Below are positions 40,523-49,547 of a stretch of 64,000 nucleotides of DNA, in pieces. Source of the DNA: Adhaeribacter soli (GTDB lineage Bacteria; Bacteroidota; Bacteroidia; Cytophagales; Hymenobacteraceae). The stretch covers positions 496,001 to 560,000 of the forward strand of contig NZ_VTWT01000001.1 of assembly GCF_008727925.1 (NCBI RefSeq), given 5' to 3'. Within the stretch, counting starts at the first letter, position 1; every line of letters starts with the position of its first letter. The notes under the pieces were generated by a model. That model was not told the DNA's origin. It saw nothing but the letters and a program-made list of their open reading frames with translations, and ran no database searches. The translations under genes were made by a program, and so were the position numbers.

Positions 40523-42088
40523 ATGAGTTCAATCGTTAGAAATTTAAGGACGAACCTGAAAAAGGACCTCCCGGCAGGTCTGGTTGTTTTCCTCGTGGCA
40601 TTGCCGCTGTGCCTGGGGATTGCACTGGCCTCCGGAGCTCCGGCGCTTTCCGGCATTATTACCGGTATAATAGGCGGAATTATAGTGGCGTGTTTAAGCG
40701 GTTCGGCGCTGAGCGTGAGCGGACCGGCCGCCGGCTTAACCGTGATCGTGCTGAACGGCATTACCGACCTGGGCAGCTTTGAAAGTTTTCTGGTGGCGGT
40801 AGTAATTGCCGGTGCGCTGCAGCTGGTGCTCGGTTATGCCAAAGCCGGTATTATCGGGTTGTACTTCCCTTCGTCGGTAATTAAAGGCATGCTGGCGGCA
40901 ATCGGTTTAACGCTTATTTTAAAGCAGATTCCGCATTTTATCGGCTTCGATCAGGAGGCTTTCAGTGAAATGAATGCTGCTGCCGGCGCTCAGGAAAATT
41001 ACCTGACCGGCCTTCTGAACGCCTTCACCCATATTCAGGAAGGCGCTTTAATTATCGGGGTGGTTTCCCTGGCAATTATTTTGTTCTGGGACAATGTGCT
41101 GGCGCCAAAGTTCAGCTCGCTCAAACTCATTCCTTCCGCTTTAATTGCTGTATTTGTGGCCATCGGCTTAAACCTGCTGTTCCGGAACGCCTTTCCCGGG
41201 CTGCTGCTCCAAAAGGAGCACCTGGTAAACCTTCCTGCTATTAACAGTACCAATGCCCTGATGAGTAACCTTCGCTTGCCGGATTTCAGCCAATTAATGA
41301 ACCCCCAGGTGTACGTAGTGGCTATCACCATTGCCATCGTGGCCAGTCTGGAAACGCTGTTAAGCATTGAGGCGGTAGATAAATTGGACCCGCAAAAGCG
41401 CATCACGCCGCCAAACCGCGAACTGAAAGCCCAGGGCGTGGGTAACCTGCTGAGCGGTTTACTGGGCGGTTTGCCGATGACAGCGGTAATTGTAAGGAGC
41501 TCCGCCAACCTGAATGCCGGCGCCCAAACCCGGATTTCGGCTGTATTCCACGGCGTGCTGCTGCTTTTAAGTTTGCTGTTGCTTTCCAATATCCTGAATT
41601 TAATACCTTTGTCGGCGCTGGCGGCCGTGTTGCTGGTAGTGGGTTATAAACTTACCAAACCGGTGCTCTATAAAATGCAGATCAAACTGGGTGCCCAGCA
41701 ATTCATACCGTTTATCGTTACCATTCTGGCAATTTTATTTACCGATCTGTTAAAAGGCATTGGTATTGGTTTGGTGGTAGGCGTGTTCTACATCCTGAAA
41801 GCCAATTACAAATCGCCTTACTTCTTTAAAAAGGAAAATTATTTGGGCAAGGAAGTTATCCGCCTGAAACTAAGCGAACACGTTTCCTTCCTGAATAAAG
41901 CCAGCATTGTGCTTACCTTAGACCATCTGCCGGCCTACAGCCACGTGATCATCGACGGGGAACGCTCCGAAGTGATCGATTACGATGTGCTGGAGGCGAT
42001 CCAGGAATTCAAAACCAAAGCCTTTCAAAAGAACATCACCCTCGAGTTGGTGAATATCCCGGAAGTTCAGGTTGCTTCTGCTCATTAA
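40523..42088 (+). CDS. SulP-family anion transporter, likely bicarbonate
   Basis: A 521-residue membrane protein with 10-14 helices. The start KKDLPAGLVVFLVALPLCLGIALASGAP and the middle NRELKAQGVGNLLSGLLGGLPMTAVIVRSSANLNAGAQTRIS are SulP signatures. The C-terminal ~90 residues form a STAS-like domain (VSFLNKASIVLTLDHLPAYSHVIIDGERSEVIDYDVLEAI). The gene is followed 26 bp later by beta-carbonic anhydrase, so bicarbonate is the most likely substrate; sulfate remains possible. Confidence 0.93.
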   Translation: MSSIVRNLRTNLKKDLPAGLVVFLVALPLCLGIALASGAPALSGIITGIIGGIIVACLSGSALSVSGPAAGLTVIVLNGITDLGSFESFLVAVVIAGALQLVLGYAKAGIIGLYFPSSVIKGMLAAIGLTLILKQIPHFIGFDQEAFSEMNAAAGAQENYLTGLLNAFTHIQEGALIIGVVSLAIILFWDNVLAPKFSSLKLIPSALIAVFVAIGLNLLFRNAFPGLLLQKEHLVNLPAINSTNALMSNLRLPDFSQLMNPQVYVVAITIAIVASLETLLSIEAVDKLDPQKRITPPNRELKAQGVGNLLSGLLGGLPMTAVIVRSSANLNAGAQTRISAVFHGVLLLLSLLLLSNILNLIPLSALAAVLLVVGYKLTKPVLYKMQIKLGAQQFIPFIVTILAILFTDLLKGIGIGLVVGVFYILKANYKSPYFFKKENYLGKEVIRLKLSEHVSFLNKASIVLTLDHLPAYSHVIIDGERSEVIDYDVLEAIQEFKTKAFQKNITLELVNIPEVQVASAH

Positions 42089-42114
42089 TCCTTAAAAAAC
42101 TTAACCAGAAATAT

Positions 42115-42747
42115 ATGTCGTTAAATCAGTTATTAGAAAGAAATAAGGCCTGGGTAGCGGAGAAAACTTCCGAAGACCCGGACTTCTTTTCCCGATTTGC
42201 CAATGGGCAGGCCCCGAATTACCTGTTTATTGGTTGCTCCGATAGCCGCGTTTCGGCCAACGTGATCTGCAATACCGGCCCGGGCGAAATGTTTGTGCAC
42301 CGCAATATTGCCAACCTGGTAGTGCACACCGATATTAACCTGCTTTCAGTGCTGCAATATGCCGTAGAAGTGCTGAAAGTAAAACACGTGATCGTTTGCG
42401 GTCATTACGGGTGTGGCGGTGTAGCAGCCGCTATGAGCGACAAACAGTTCGGCCTGATCGATAACTGGCTTACCAGTATCAAAGACGTGATGCGCCTGCA
42501 CGAAACGGAGTTAAGCTTTGTAAAAGACGAAGAAGCCCGGTTTAAGCGCATGGTAGAACTGAACGTGATCGAGCAGGTGCACAATCTGGCAAAAACCAAT
42601 ATTATTCAGAATGCCATGCGCTCCGAAAACCCGCCCGAACTGCACGGTTTGGTTTATGACATCCGGGAAGGTTTGCTTCGCGACCTGAAAGTGGATATCA
42701 TTGATTTCGATCGTTTCAAGCATATTTATGAATCTAAAATGGTTTAA
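42115..42747 (+). CDS. Beta-class carbonic anhydrase
   Basis: A 210-residue enzyme with the beta-CA zinc site: Cys41 with the Asp43-Arg45 pair (CSDSRV), His97 and Cys100 (CGHYGCGGV). It interconverts CO2 and bicarbonate in the cytosol. Operon partner of the SulP transporter: import plus hydration/dehydration supports bicarbonate-dependent carboxylations or pH control. A terminator lies 200 bp downstream. Confidence 0.95.
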   Translation: MSLNQLLERNKAWVAEKTSEDPDFFSRFANGQAPNYLFIGCSDSRVSANVICNTGPGEMFVHRNIANLVVHTDINLLSVLQYAVEVLKVKHVIVCGHYGCGGVAAAMSDKQFGLIDNWLTSIKDVMRLHETELSFVKDEEARFKRMVELNVIEQVHNLAKTNIIQNAMRSENPPELHGLVYDIREGLLRDLKVDIIDFDRFKHIYESKMV

Positions 42748-42786
42748 GCTTAGGTTTTAATGCTTTAGCCAGTTTTTCTTAGAAGA

Positions 42787-42938
42787 TATTTAAACTTCGT
42801 TTTGGCAGGCGAAAACTTCTATTACCGGAACCTGCATTTACCTCTTTCTCTCACCCTGGAGCTGCTAAACGGCTTCGGGAAGGTATTTGCAGCATCCGGC
42901 GCTGAAATTTTAGCCTGCAAATGCGAAGTTTAAAAATA
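42787..42938. repeat. Inverted repeat downstream of carbonic anhydrase
   Basis: TATTTAAACTTCG (42787-42799) faces CGAAGTTTAAAAATA (42924-42938), with nested GCAGGC/GCCTGC words. It resembles the other gene-free palindromic elements but no second copy was found. Confidence 0.55.
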
Positions 42939-42948
42939 CTCTGAAGCA

Positions 42949-42981
42949 CAAAAGCCCCGGAAATATTTTCCGGGGCTTTTG
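42949..42981. terminator. Bidirectional terminator
   Basis: CAAAAGCCCCGG and CCGGGGCTTTTG form a perfect 12-bp stem around AAATATTTT. It serves the carbonic anhydrase operon and the convergent disordered-protein gene. Confidence 0.88.
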
Positions 42982-43015
42982 TTTGTTTGCTAAGTCAGAT
43001 ATTTACTTTATCTGA

Positions 43016-43873
43016 TTACCATTCATAATCGCGGTTGGAAGAAGAACCGTAGTTATAAGGCGGGCGGTTTTCGTAAGAGGAGCTGCCGGTTGAACCATAA
43101 CGGCTGCGTTCCTGATAACGGCGCTCTTCGTCCTCATCGTTGCCTACAAAGCGGTCCCAAACATTGCTTATTTTGTGGCCGATGTTTCCCAGGAATCCTT
43201 CATCTTCATCCCGGTCCGGACGGCGTGATTCATAACCGCGCTCGTTCTCGTAACGATTCCCGAAAGAAGATGGGCTATCGTAGCTATCGGAATAGCGGTT
43301 CTGGTAAGCATTGCCGTGGCTGTAGAAAGAATGATGCGGGTGCGTCTGGCCGGAAATGCCGCGGTTCTGGTCGTCGGTCATGCGGTTCCAAGCGTTGCTG
43401 GCCCGGTCGCCCCAACGGTCCATCTGGTTACCCACGCGGTTCTGCCAGTTGTTGTTCCGGTCGAAATCGGAGCGGTTCTGGTAGCGGCCGCCATACGTGC
43501 CGGAATCGGTGTGGGTGCCATAAGCGCCGGCCACACCCTGGCCGAAACGCTGGTTCTGATTTCCCTGGTTCACCCAGCTGTTGCCCATATTCTGGGAACG
43601 GCCCTGGCTTTGTCCGTAGCGGTTAGAGTAGTCCATATTGCTACGGGACTGGTTCCGGTTCTGGCTGATGTTGGAGCTGCCGGTGCCATAGTAACCTGGA
43701 TCGGTAGAATAATTATGCTCGGAAGAACCGGTATCGCGGCTGGATCTTCCGTAAACGCTGCTGCCCCCCCGCGGATTGCTTTGGGAGCCGCCGTAAAGAT
43801 TTCTGTTGGAGTTCTCATCACCTGAGCGGTACGAATTAAAAGAGTCGTAACCGATATTCTCGTAATTTCTCAT
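43016..43873 (-). CDS. Asn/Arg/Tyr/Gly-rich disordered protein with two amphipathic segments
   Basis: A 285-residue hydrophilic protein without signal peptide or Cys: SYRSGDENSNRNLYGGSQSNPRGGSS at the start and many YGxxSSR, NRYGQSQGR stretches. Two ordered islands, residues 141-165 (NNWQNRVGNQMDRWGDRASNAWNRM) and 226-242 (GFLGNIGHKISNVWDRF), break the disorder; the second aligns with residues 136-154 of the 19467-20129 protein. Composition recalls stress or desiccation proteins. No family recognised. Confidence 0.78.
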   Translation of the reverse strand: MRNYENIGYDSFNSYRSGDENSNRNLYGGSQSNPRGGSSVYGRSSRDTGSSEHNYSTDPGYYGTGSSNISQNRNQSRSNMDYSNRYGQSQGRSQNMGNSWVNQGNQNQRFGQGVAGAYGTHTDSGTYGGRYQNRSDFDRNNNWQNRVGNQMDRWGDRASNAWNRMTDDQNRGISGQTHPHHSFYSHGNAYQNRYSDSYDSPSSFGNRYENERGYESRRPDRDEDEGFLGNIGHKISNVWDRFVGNDEDEERRYQERSRYGSTGSSSYENRPPYNYGSSSNRDYEW

Positions 43874-44348
43874 TGTTTTTACGGTTTAAAAGTGAATGAT
43901 CTGATTATGCTTTGTGAAAGCAGTGCAATCCTTTACGGAACTTTCAAACCCAGGTTTATTCCTTCTTAGCGCTTATACAGCCTTTATTGGAAAAGTAATA
44001 CGGACTTTCGGGAAGTGCTCCTATTTTCAAAAAAAATCTTCAATAATTTATATGCCGGTTGTTAGCCTTTAAAATGATCCATGGAATAAAATGCTGGTGT
44101 TATGATTGGAATGGCACAATCTGCCTGATAAATCCGGGAGAAAAGAGGCCTGAAAGAACTAATTTACGCCCAAAGCGGTTATACCAACTTCCATACGGGA
44201 GGCAGCGCTACGGAAAATAAATTGAGTAGGTTGCGAAAAAATCAAAGATTGTTTTAAAATTTATATATTTAGTTATTAAAGTACAAAACTTTTCTTTGAA
44301 GAATACATGTTTGGGAAGGGAAATCAAAACAAACTAAACGAAGAATAT
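43874..44348. other. Intergenic region between divergent genes
   Basis: About 475 bp without a supported gene. Its right third is A+T-rich and probably holds the promoter of the lipoprotein at 44349. No strong repeats were seen. Confidence 0.45.
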
Positions 44349-44759
44349 ATGAAGTTTCGTAGCATGACTGTAGCATTTGCTGTTTTAACGATGGTAGGTT
44401 GCAAAAACATTTTTGAAGACAACGATCTGAAAGTAGATGGTTCTACACCATATCAGGTAGGTCTGGCTCCGGCAGCGAATAGTACATATCAGGCTTCCGA
44501 ACCGTTTAAGATCTCAAGTGAAGTTACCGATAAAGACAACGTAGCCGAGGTTGAAGTTAATTTAGTTCGCCTGGCTTCGGATGCCAAAGGAAGCGAAAAC
44601 GTGGTAAACTTTAAGCGTTTCCCGGACAATAAAGCGTTTAAATTAGATACTACCTTAGCTCCGAATTCACTGGCGCCGGGTCAGTACCAGCTTATTATCC
44701 GCGCTAAAGATAAAAGAACCAATGAAGGCACGAAAGAAGTAATGTTCTCTGTGCAATAA
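44349..44759 (+). CDS. Small lipoprotein with Ig-like domain
   Basis: The ATG at 44349 opens a lipoprotein signal, MKFRSMTVAFAVLTMVGC; an ATG at 44307 would place 14 polar residues before it. The 136-residue product then has a short linker and a beta-sandwich-like domain (EPFKISSEVTDKDNVAEVEVNLVRLAS... APGQYQLIIRAKDKRTNEGTKEVMFSV), as in surface Ig-like domains of Bacteroidota. Followed by a strong terminator; monocistronic. Confidence 0.82.
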   Translation: MKFRSMTVAFAVLTMVGCKNIFEDNDLKVDGSTPYQVGLAPAANSTYQASEPFKISSEVTDKDNVAEVEVNLVRLASDAKGSENVVNFKRFPDNKAFKLDTTLAPNSLAPGQYQLIIRAKDKRTNEGTKEVMFSVQ

Positions 44760-44793
44760 GTATACATAATTACCGGTTTTAATCTGGTTTCAG

Positions 44794-44830
44794 AAAAGCA
44801 GCCCCGCCAATTAGCGGGGCTGCTTTTTTA
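44794..44830 (+). terminator. Terminator of the Ig-like lipoprotein gene
   Basis: AAAAGCAGCCCCGC pairs with GCGGGGCTGCTTTT around a 6-nt loop, followed by Ts; 34 bp past the stop. Confidence 0.88.
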
Positions 44831-44870
44831 TTTGGGGCTATTATAAGTCGGAAAATGGCCCCGAAAAGCG

Positions 44871-44878
44871 TATATTTG
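44871..44878 (+). promoter_or_regulatory. Candidate -7 box for topB
   Basis: TATATTTG matches TAnnTTTG exactly, 34 bp before the TTG start; the -33 region is not well conserved. Confidence 0.45.
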
Positions 44879-44912
44879 TAATTGTCTTTAAAAAAATAAA
44901 TCCCTTTAAGCC

Positions 44913-47369
44913 TTGAAAGTTTGCATTGCCGAAAAGCCAAGCGTTGCCCGCGAAATTGCTGCCGTACTGGGCGCTAAAACCAAAAAGGACGGTTATTTTG
45001 AAGGGAACGGCTACCAGGTAACCTGGACCTTCGGGCATTTCTGCCAGTTGCGCGAACCGGAAGATTACCGTCCGGAATGGAAACGCTGGACCCTGCACGA
45101 ACTGCCCATGGTGCCGGAAAAATTCGGGATCAAGCTCATTCAGAATAAAGGGGTTGAGCAGCAGTTCAAGGTGATCAGGAAACTGCTGGATGAGGCTACC
45201 GAAGTGATAAATTGCGGGGATGCCGGCCAGGAAGGGGAGGTGATCCAGCGGTGGGTGCTTACCGAGGCCAAATACACCCGGCCTTTTAAACGCCTCTGGA
45301 TCTCGTCTCTTACCGAAGAAGCCATTCGCCAGGGTTTTGAGAAACTGAAAGAAGGCAGCGAGTTCGACCTGCTTTACCAGGCCGGCAAAAGCCGCGCCAT
45401 CGGCGACTGGCTGCTGGGCATAAACGCGACCCGCCTTTTTACCATAAAATACGGGCAGGGCCGTCAATTGCTTTCTTTAGGCCGGGTGCAGACGCCAACC
45501 CTGGCCATGATCGTGAACCGCTACCACGAGATCCGGAACTTCAAGCCGGAGCCTTTCTGGGAATTAAAGACCCGTTACCGCGATACCGTTTTCAGTTCTG
45601 CCAAAGGGAAATTCCAGAAAGAAGAAGCCGCTCAGAAAATTCTGGATGAAATTAAGCCGGCCGAACTGGTAATTACGAACGTGGAGATCAAGAAAGGCAT
45701 CGAAAGTCCGCCGCGTTTGTTTGACCTTACTGCTTTGCAAATTGAATGCAACAACAAACTGGGCCTTTCGGCGGATGAAACCCTGAAAACGGTACAAAGT
45801 CTTTACGAAAAAAAGGCGGTTACCTACCCAAGGGTCGATACTACGTTCCTGCCGGACGACATGTACCCGAAAATTCCGGAGATTATGAGCGGTTTGCCGG
45901 CAACGTACCAGGCCCTGGCTTCGCCTTTGCTGCAAACCAAGATCCGGAAATCCACCAAAGTATTCAACAACAATAAAGTAACCGACCACCACGCCATTAT
46001 TCCGACCGGTTCCGGGGCGGGTAATTTGTGGGGTGCGGAAGGCAATGTATTTGATATTATTACCCGCCGGTTCCTGGCCGCTTTTTACCCGGATTGCCAG
46101 GTAAGCAATACTACCGTAGATGCCGAAGTAGCTACTCACCAGTTCCGGGCCAAAGGTAAGCAGATCCTGGAACCAGGTTGGCGCGTGGTTTACGACAAAG
46201 ACGAACCGAAAAAAGAACAGCAGCCGGAAAAAGAAGGCGAGGAAGAACTGGCCATTTTACCGGCTTTTACCAAAGGCGAAAGCGGTCCGCACGAGCCCTG
46301 GCTTGATAAAAAAATGACCAGCCCGCCGAAGGATTTTACAGAAGCTACTTTGCTTCGGGCCATGGAAACCGCCGGCAAGCAAGTAGAAGACGATGAGCTG
46401 AAGGAAGCCCTGAAGGAAAACGGGATTGGACGGCCATCCACGCGGGCGGCTATTATTGAAACGTTATACAAGCGCCAGTACATCCGCAAAGACAAGAAAA
46501 AGATCATTCCTACCCAGGTTGGTATCGACCTGATTGGCGTAATTCAGAACCCGACGCTTACGTCCGTGGAGCTTACCGGCCAGTGGGAAAGAAAACTCCG
46601 GCAGATTGAAGGCGGTACGGTGAAGGCTACTGATTTCATGGCCGAACTGCAGCAACTGGTGCAGGAAATTGCGCGGGAAGTAAAGACCGACGGCCGGATG
46701 ATGAAAATTGAAGCCCCCGCCGATACGCCGCCGGCCACTAAAAACGGTAGCGATAAGACTGAAAAACCCGCCAAAGTTGCAAAAACTACTAAAGTTGAAA
46801 AAACGGAGAACTCAAGTGCAGTAGGGGAGATGGGGAATTGCCCGGCATGTACGGAAGGAAAAGTACTGAAAGGGAAACAGGCTTACGGTTGTTCCCGCTG
46901 GAAGGAAGGTTGTAAATTCCGGATGCCCATGGATTGGCACGGCAAAACGCTTACCGATAAACAGGTAGTGAGCATTCTGAAAAACAAAAAGCCGGTATTG
47001 AAGGGTTTACTTGCGGAAAACGGCGATAAGTTCGAAGCTGCTTTGTACCTGGATGAACGGTTTGAATTACAGTTCGAGAAAGTGGCTTCGGGTCCGCCGG
47101 CCGATCCGTTTGAAAGCTGTCCGGCCTGTAAACAAGGTAAAGTATTGAAAGGGAATGCCGCCTACGGCTGCAGCCGCTTCCGCGACGGTTGTACCTTGCG
47201 CTTGCCGTTCGAATTGGCCGGAAAAAAGCTGACCGAAAAACAAATTTCGGAATTGTTGCTGAAAGGTAAGACGAGTAAAATCAAAGGCTTTACTTCGCCT
47301 AAAACCGGAGATAAATTCGAAGCCCAACTGGTGCTGAACCCGGAAGGCAAGGTGGTTTTTCAGTTCTAA
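44913..47369 (+). CDS. topB: DNA topoisomerase III (type IA)
   Basis: An 818-residue enzyme starting at TTG, which gives the family start MKVCIAEKPSVAREIAAVLGA. The TOPRIM domain has NCGDAGQEGEVIQR near residues 100-113; the active-site Tyr305 lies in VTYPRVDTTFLPDD. Type IA enzymes pass DNA strands through a transient single-strand break; TopB mainly decatenates. The C-terminus carries two Cys modules, CPACTEGKVLKGKQAYGCSRWKEGC and CPACKQGKVLKGNAAYGCSRFRDGC, each C-x2-C...C-x7-C, probable zinc or DNA-binding repeats. Appears monocistronic. Confidence 0.95.
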   Translation: MKVCIAEKPSVAREIAAVLGAKTKKDGYFEGNGYQVTWTFGHFCQLREPEDYRPEWKRWTLHELPMVPEKFGIKLIQNKGVEQQFKVIRKLLDEATEVINCGDAGQEGEVIQRWVLTEAKYTRPFKRLWISSLTEEAIRQGFEKLKEGSEFDLLYQAGKSRAIGDWLLGINATRLFTIKYGQGRQLLSLGRVQTPTLAMIVNRYHEIRNFKPEPFWELKTRYRDTVFSSAKGKFQKEEAAQKILDEIKPAELVITNVEIKKGIESPPRLFDLTALQIECNNKLGLSADETLKTVQSLYEKKAVTYPRVDTTFLPDDMYPKIPEIMSGLPATYQALASPLLQTKIRKSTKVFNNNKVTDHHAIIPTGSGAGNLWGAEGNVFDIITRRFLAAFYPDCQVSNTTVDAEVATHQFRAKGKQILEPGWRVVYDKDEPKKEQQPEKEGEEELAILPAFTKGESGPHEPWLDKKMTSPPKDFTEATLLRAMETAGKQVEDDELKEALKENGIGRPSTRAAIIETLYKRQYIRKDKKKIIPTQVGIDLIGVIQNPTLTSVELTGQWERKLRQIEGGTVKATDFMAELQQLVQEIAREVKTDGRMMKIEAPADTPPATKNGSDKTEKPAKVAKTTKVEKTENSSAVGEMGNCPACTEGKVLKGKQAYGCSRWKEGCKFRMPMDWHGKTLTDKQVVSILKNKKPVLKGLLAENGDKFEAALYLDERFELQFEKVASGPPADPFESCPACKQGKVLKGNAAYGCSRFRDGCTLRLPFELAGKKLTEKQISELLLKGKTSKIKGFTSPKTGDKFEAQLVLNPEGKVVFQF

Positions 47370-47406
47370 AAGCTACCATTTTTCCGTTCAAACAATTTCA
47401 TTTTAG

Positions 47407-47439
47407 AATCCGGCTTCCCCTAAGAGGCCGGATTTTTTT
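47407..47439 (+). terminator. Terminator of topB
   Basis: AATCCGGC (47407-47414) pairs with GCCGGATT (47427-47434), then a T run. The rest of the gap to 47665 is A+T-rich without further signals. Confidence 0.85.
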
Positions 47440-47665
47440 GTGCAGGTTGTAAATACTGTGAGCAATAGGCTTCTTATATATTTTTACATTAATATATTGG
47501 AAAAGTTAAAATTTAATGCTGCCTATTAAAGCACCTTTTAGAATGCTGAATTAATGTAAACATTTGTGAAACAATTAGTTGTAATTAAATTTAGTGGCGA
47601 ATGTAACTTCGTGGTAAAATATTGGTATAGCAGGATATAAGAAAATCTCTATTTTGTTAGCATCT

Positions 47666-48484
47666 ATGCAAATCAATTTCCTTCGAAAACAGCTTTTAAT
47701 AAGTTGCTTTCTTTTACTCTTCGCCGGTACATCCTGTGAAAAGTTTGAATTCAGTCCGAATGAAGTGAGACTGGAAAAAAGCGAGCAGGACCTGACCCGG
47801 AAAAATATGGAACGGATCCAGGCGCTGCACCTGGAGCAGCAGTCTTCCTTCCGTTTTGCTGTTATTTCCGATACCCAGCGCTTTTATGACGAACTGGACG
47901 AAACCGTAACCGCCCTGAACAAACGCAACGATCTCGCTTTTGTAGTGATTAACGGTGATATTACCGATTTTGGCATAGTAAAGGAATACAAGTGGATCAA
48001 TGAGCGCATGCAGAAAATCAGCATCCCGTACCTCACCATTATCGGAAATCACGACTGCCAGGGCAATGGCAAGGAAATTTATAAAACCATGTATGGCCCC
48101 ATGGATTATACCATGAGCCTTGGCCGCAACCGGTTCGTATTCATCAATACCAATTCTCTGGAATTTACTCACCCGGTTCCGGACCTGAATTTCTTCCGGA
48201 GCGCCCTGCAGGATACGGCCAATTTCGACCAGGCCTTCGTATTTTCCCATATTGCACCCAACGACAACGATTTTGATAATTCCCTGGAAGCAGAATTTGT
48301 CCGGATCTCCCGCGAAAACAAAGTTAAAGTTTCCCTTCACGGCCACCGGCACGGGTACGAAGCGCCCGAAAAAATTTATGGCGACGAAGTAGAGTATGTA
48401 GTAGTGGGAAGCGTAGAAAAAAAGGGCTACGAAGAAATAACCGTTACCGGCAAACAGATCGAACTTAAACGCATTCTTTATTAA
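47666..48484 (+). CDS. Metallophosphoesterase lipoprotein
   Basis: The ATG at 47666 opens a lipoprotein signal, MQINFLRKQLLISCFLLLFAGTSC (lipobox GTSC). The 272-residue protein has the calcineurin-type motifs AVISDTQ (Asp ligand), NGDITD, IGNHDC, FSHIAPND and HGHRHGYE; the first motif has Gln where DxH is usual. It should hydrolyse phosphoesters at the cell surface. The next gene begins 12 bp on and may be co-transcribed. Confidence 0.9.
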   Translation: MQINFLRKQLLISCFLLLFAGTSCEKFEFSPNEVRLEKSEQDLTRKNMERIQALHLEQQSSFRFAVISDTQRFYDELDETVTALNKRNDLAFVVINGDITDFGIVKEYKWINERMQKISIPYLTIIGNHDCQGNGKEIYKTMYGPMDYTMSLGRNRFVFINTNSLEFTHPVPDLNFFRSALQDTANFDQAFVFSHIAPNDNDFDNSLEAEFVRISRENKVKVSLHGHRHGYEAPEKIYGDEVEYVVVGSVEKKGYEEITVTGKQIELKRILY

Positions 48485-48496
48485 TCCCTGTTCCAG

Positions 48497-49105
48497 ATGA
48501 AATTCCGCTACCTGTTATTTGTCATTCTGTTTTCATTCCTGACCAGCGCTAAAGCCGTAGCCCAGGATTCGCATACCACCAATACCGAAAGAAAATGGTA
48601 CCTGCCGGACCACGCCGTAATTCAGTTTGCCGGCAACATTGGCTTGCTTTCCATAGGACCGGGCTACAGTTACGCTAAAGATAAGGTAAATACCGACGTT
48701 TTGTATGGATATGTACCAGCCTTCGAATCGCATTCCGGCATCCACTTGCTAACGGCCAAAACTTCGTACCGGCCTTTCCTGATCGATCTTTCCAACGGTT
48801 TTCTGCTGGAGCCCTTAAAAGTAGGAGCCGGCGTGAGTTATTCCTACGGTTCCCAGTTTTACACCACCTGGCCGAAGCGCTACCCGGACCGGTATTACTG
48901 GTGGGCTTCCAGTTTGCGTTTTACGCCTTTTATCGGGTCTACCATCAGTACTAAAATCGGAAACGACCATACAATAATAAAGCGCGTGCAACTTTATGGG
49001 GAATTAGGCAGTACCGACTTAGATATTGTAAGTAAGTTAGATAATAAAAGCCTGCCGCTTTGGGATGTAATTAATATAGCCATCGGCAGTAAAGTTGTTT
49101 TTTAA
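48497..49105 (+). CDS. Putative outer-membrane beta-barrel protein
   Basis: A 202-residue protein with a Sec signal (MKFRYLLFVILFSFLTSAKAVAQ) and alternating hydrophobic strands rich in Tyr/Trp/Gly (GYSYAKDKVNTDVLYGYVPAF, YWWASSLRFTPFIGSTISTKIG) ending in KVVF, a C-terminal aromatic as in outer-membrane proteins. No family recognised. It lies 12 bp after the metallophosphoesterase. Confidence 0.75.
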   Translation: MKFRYLLFVILFSFLTSAKAVAQDSHTTNTERKWYLPDHAVIQFAGNIGLLSIGPGYSYAKDKVNTDVLYGYVPAFESHSGIHLLTAKTSYRPFLIDLSNGFLLEPLKVGAGVSYSYGSQFYTTWPKRYPDRYYWWASSLRFTPFIGSTISTKIGNDHTIIKRVQLYGELGSTDLDIVSKLDNKSLPLWDVINIAIGSKVVF

Positions 49106-49131
49106 GATCCGGAACCTTCACGAAAACGAAA

Positions 49132-49491
49132 ATGGGATTACACACGCAACAATGGGCACTCATATTCTTCGGTCTGGCCGCCTCGGTTGGTCTTTTTATG
49201 TTGCTGCGGTATTACCGGAAACTGCCAAGGCGTAATCTCACCATGCTTATTCACGGCATATTGGCTGCCGCCGGTATCTGCCTGCTTTTCTATTCCAGCG
49301 CCTTTGAGCGTAACGCTGATGTGCCTTACCTGAGCATTTTCTTTTTTATTTTAGCAGTTTTCGGCGGCATAACCATGGCCATGTGGGATAAGATCATGAA
49401 CCGGAAATTGCCTCGTTTTTTTCCGCTCTTTCACGCCGGAGCAGCGATGTCGGGAATAATATCGCTTATTATTCACCTCCTGAACCATTGA
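49132..49491 (+). CDS. Small four-helix membrane protein
   Basis: A 119-residue protein with four hydrophobic helices (about residues 8-25, 35-52, 62-82 and 97-116). No family recognised. It lies 26 bp after the putative outer-membrane protein gene. Confidence 0.7.
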   Translation: MGLHTQQWALIFFGLAASVGLFMLLRYYRKLPRRNLTMLIHGILAAAGICLLFYSSAFERNADVPYLSIFFFILAVFGGITMAMWDKIMNRKLPRFFPLFHAGAAMSGIISLIIHLLNH

Positions 49492-49547
49492 TGCAGGCCG
49501 GAATTCTCAAATCAGTGCTTACCTTCGTTTTTTGTAACCGGTTTTTT

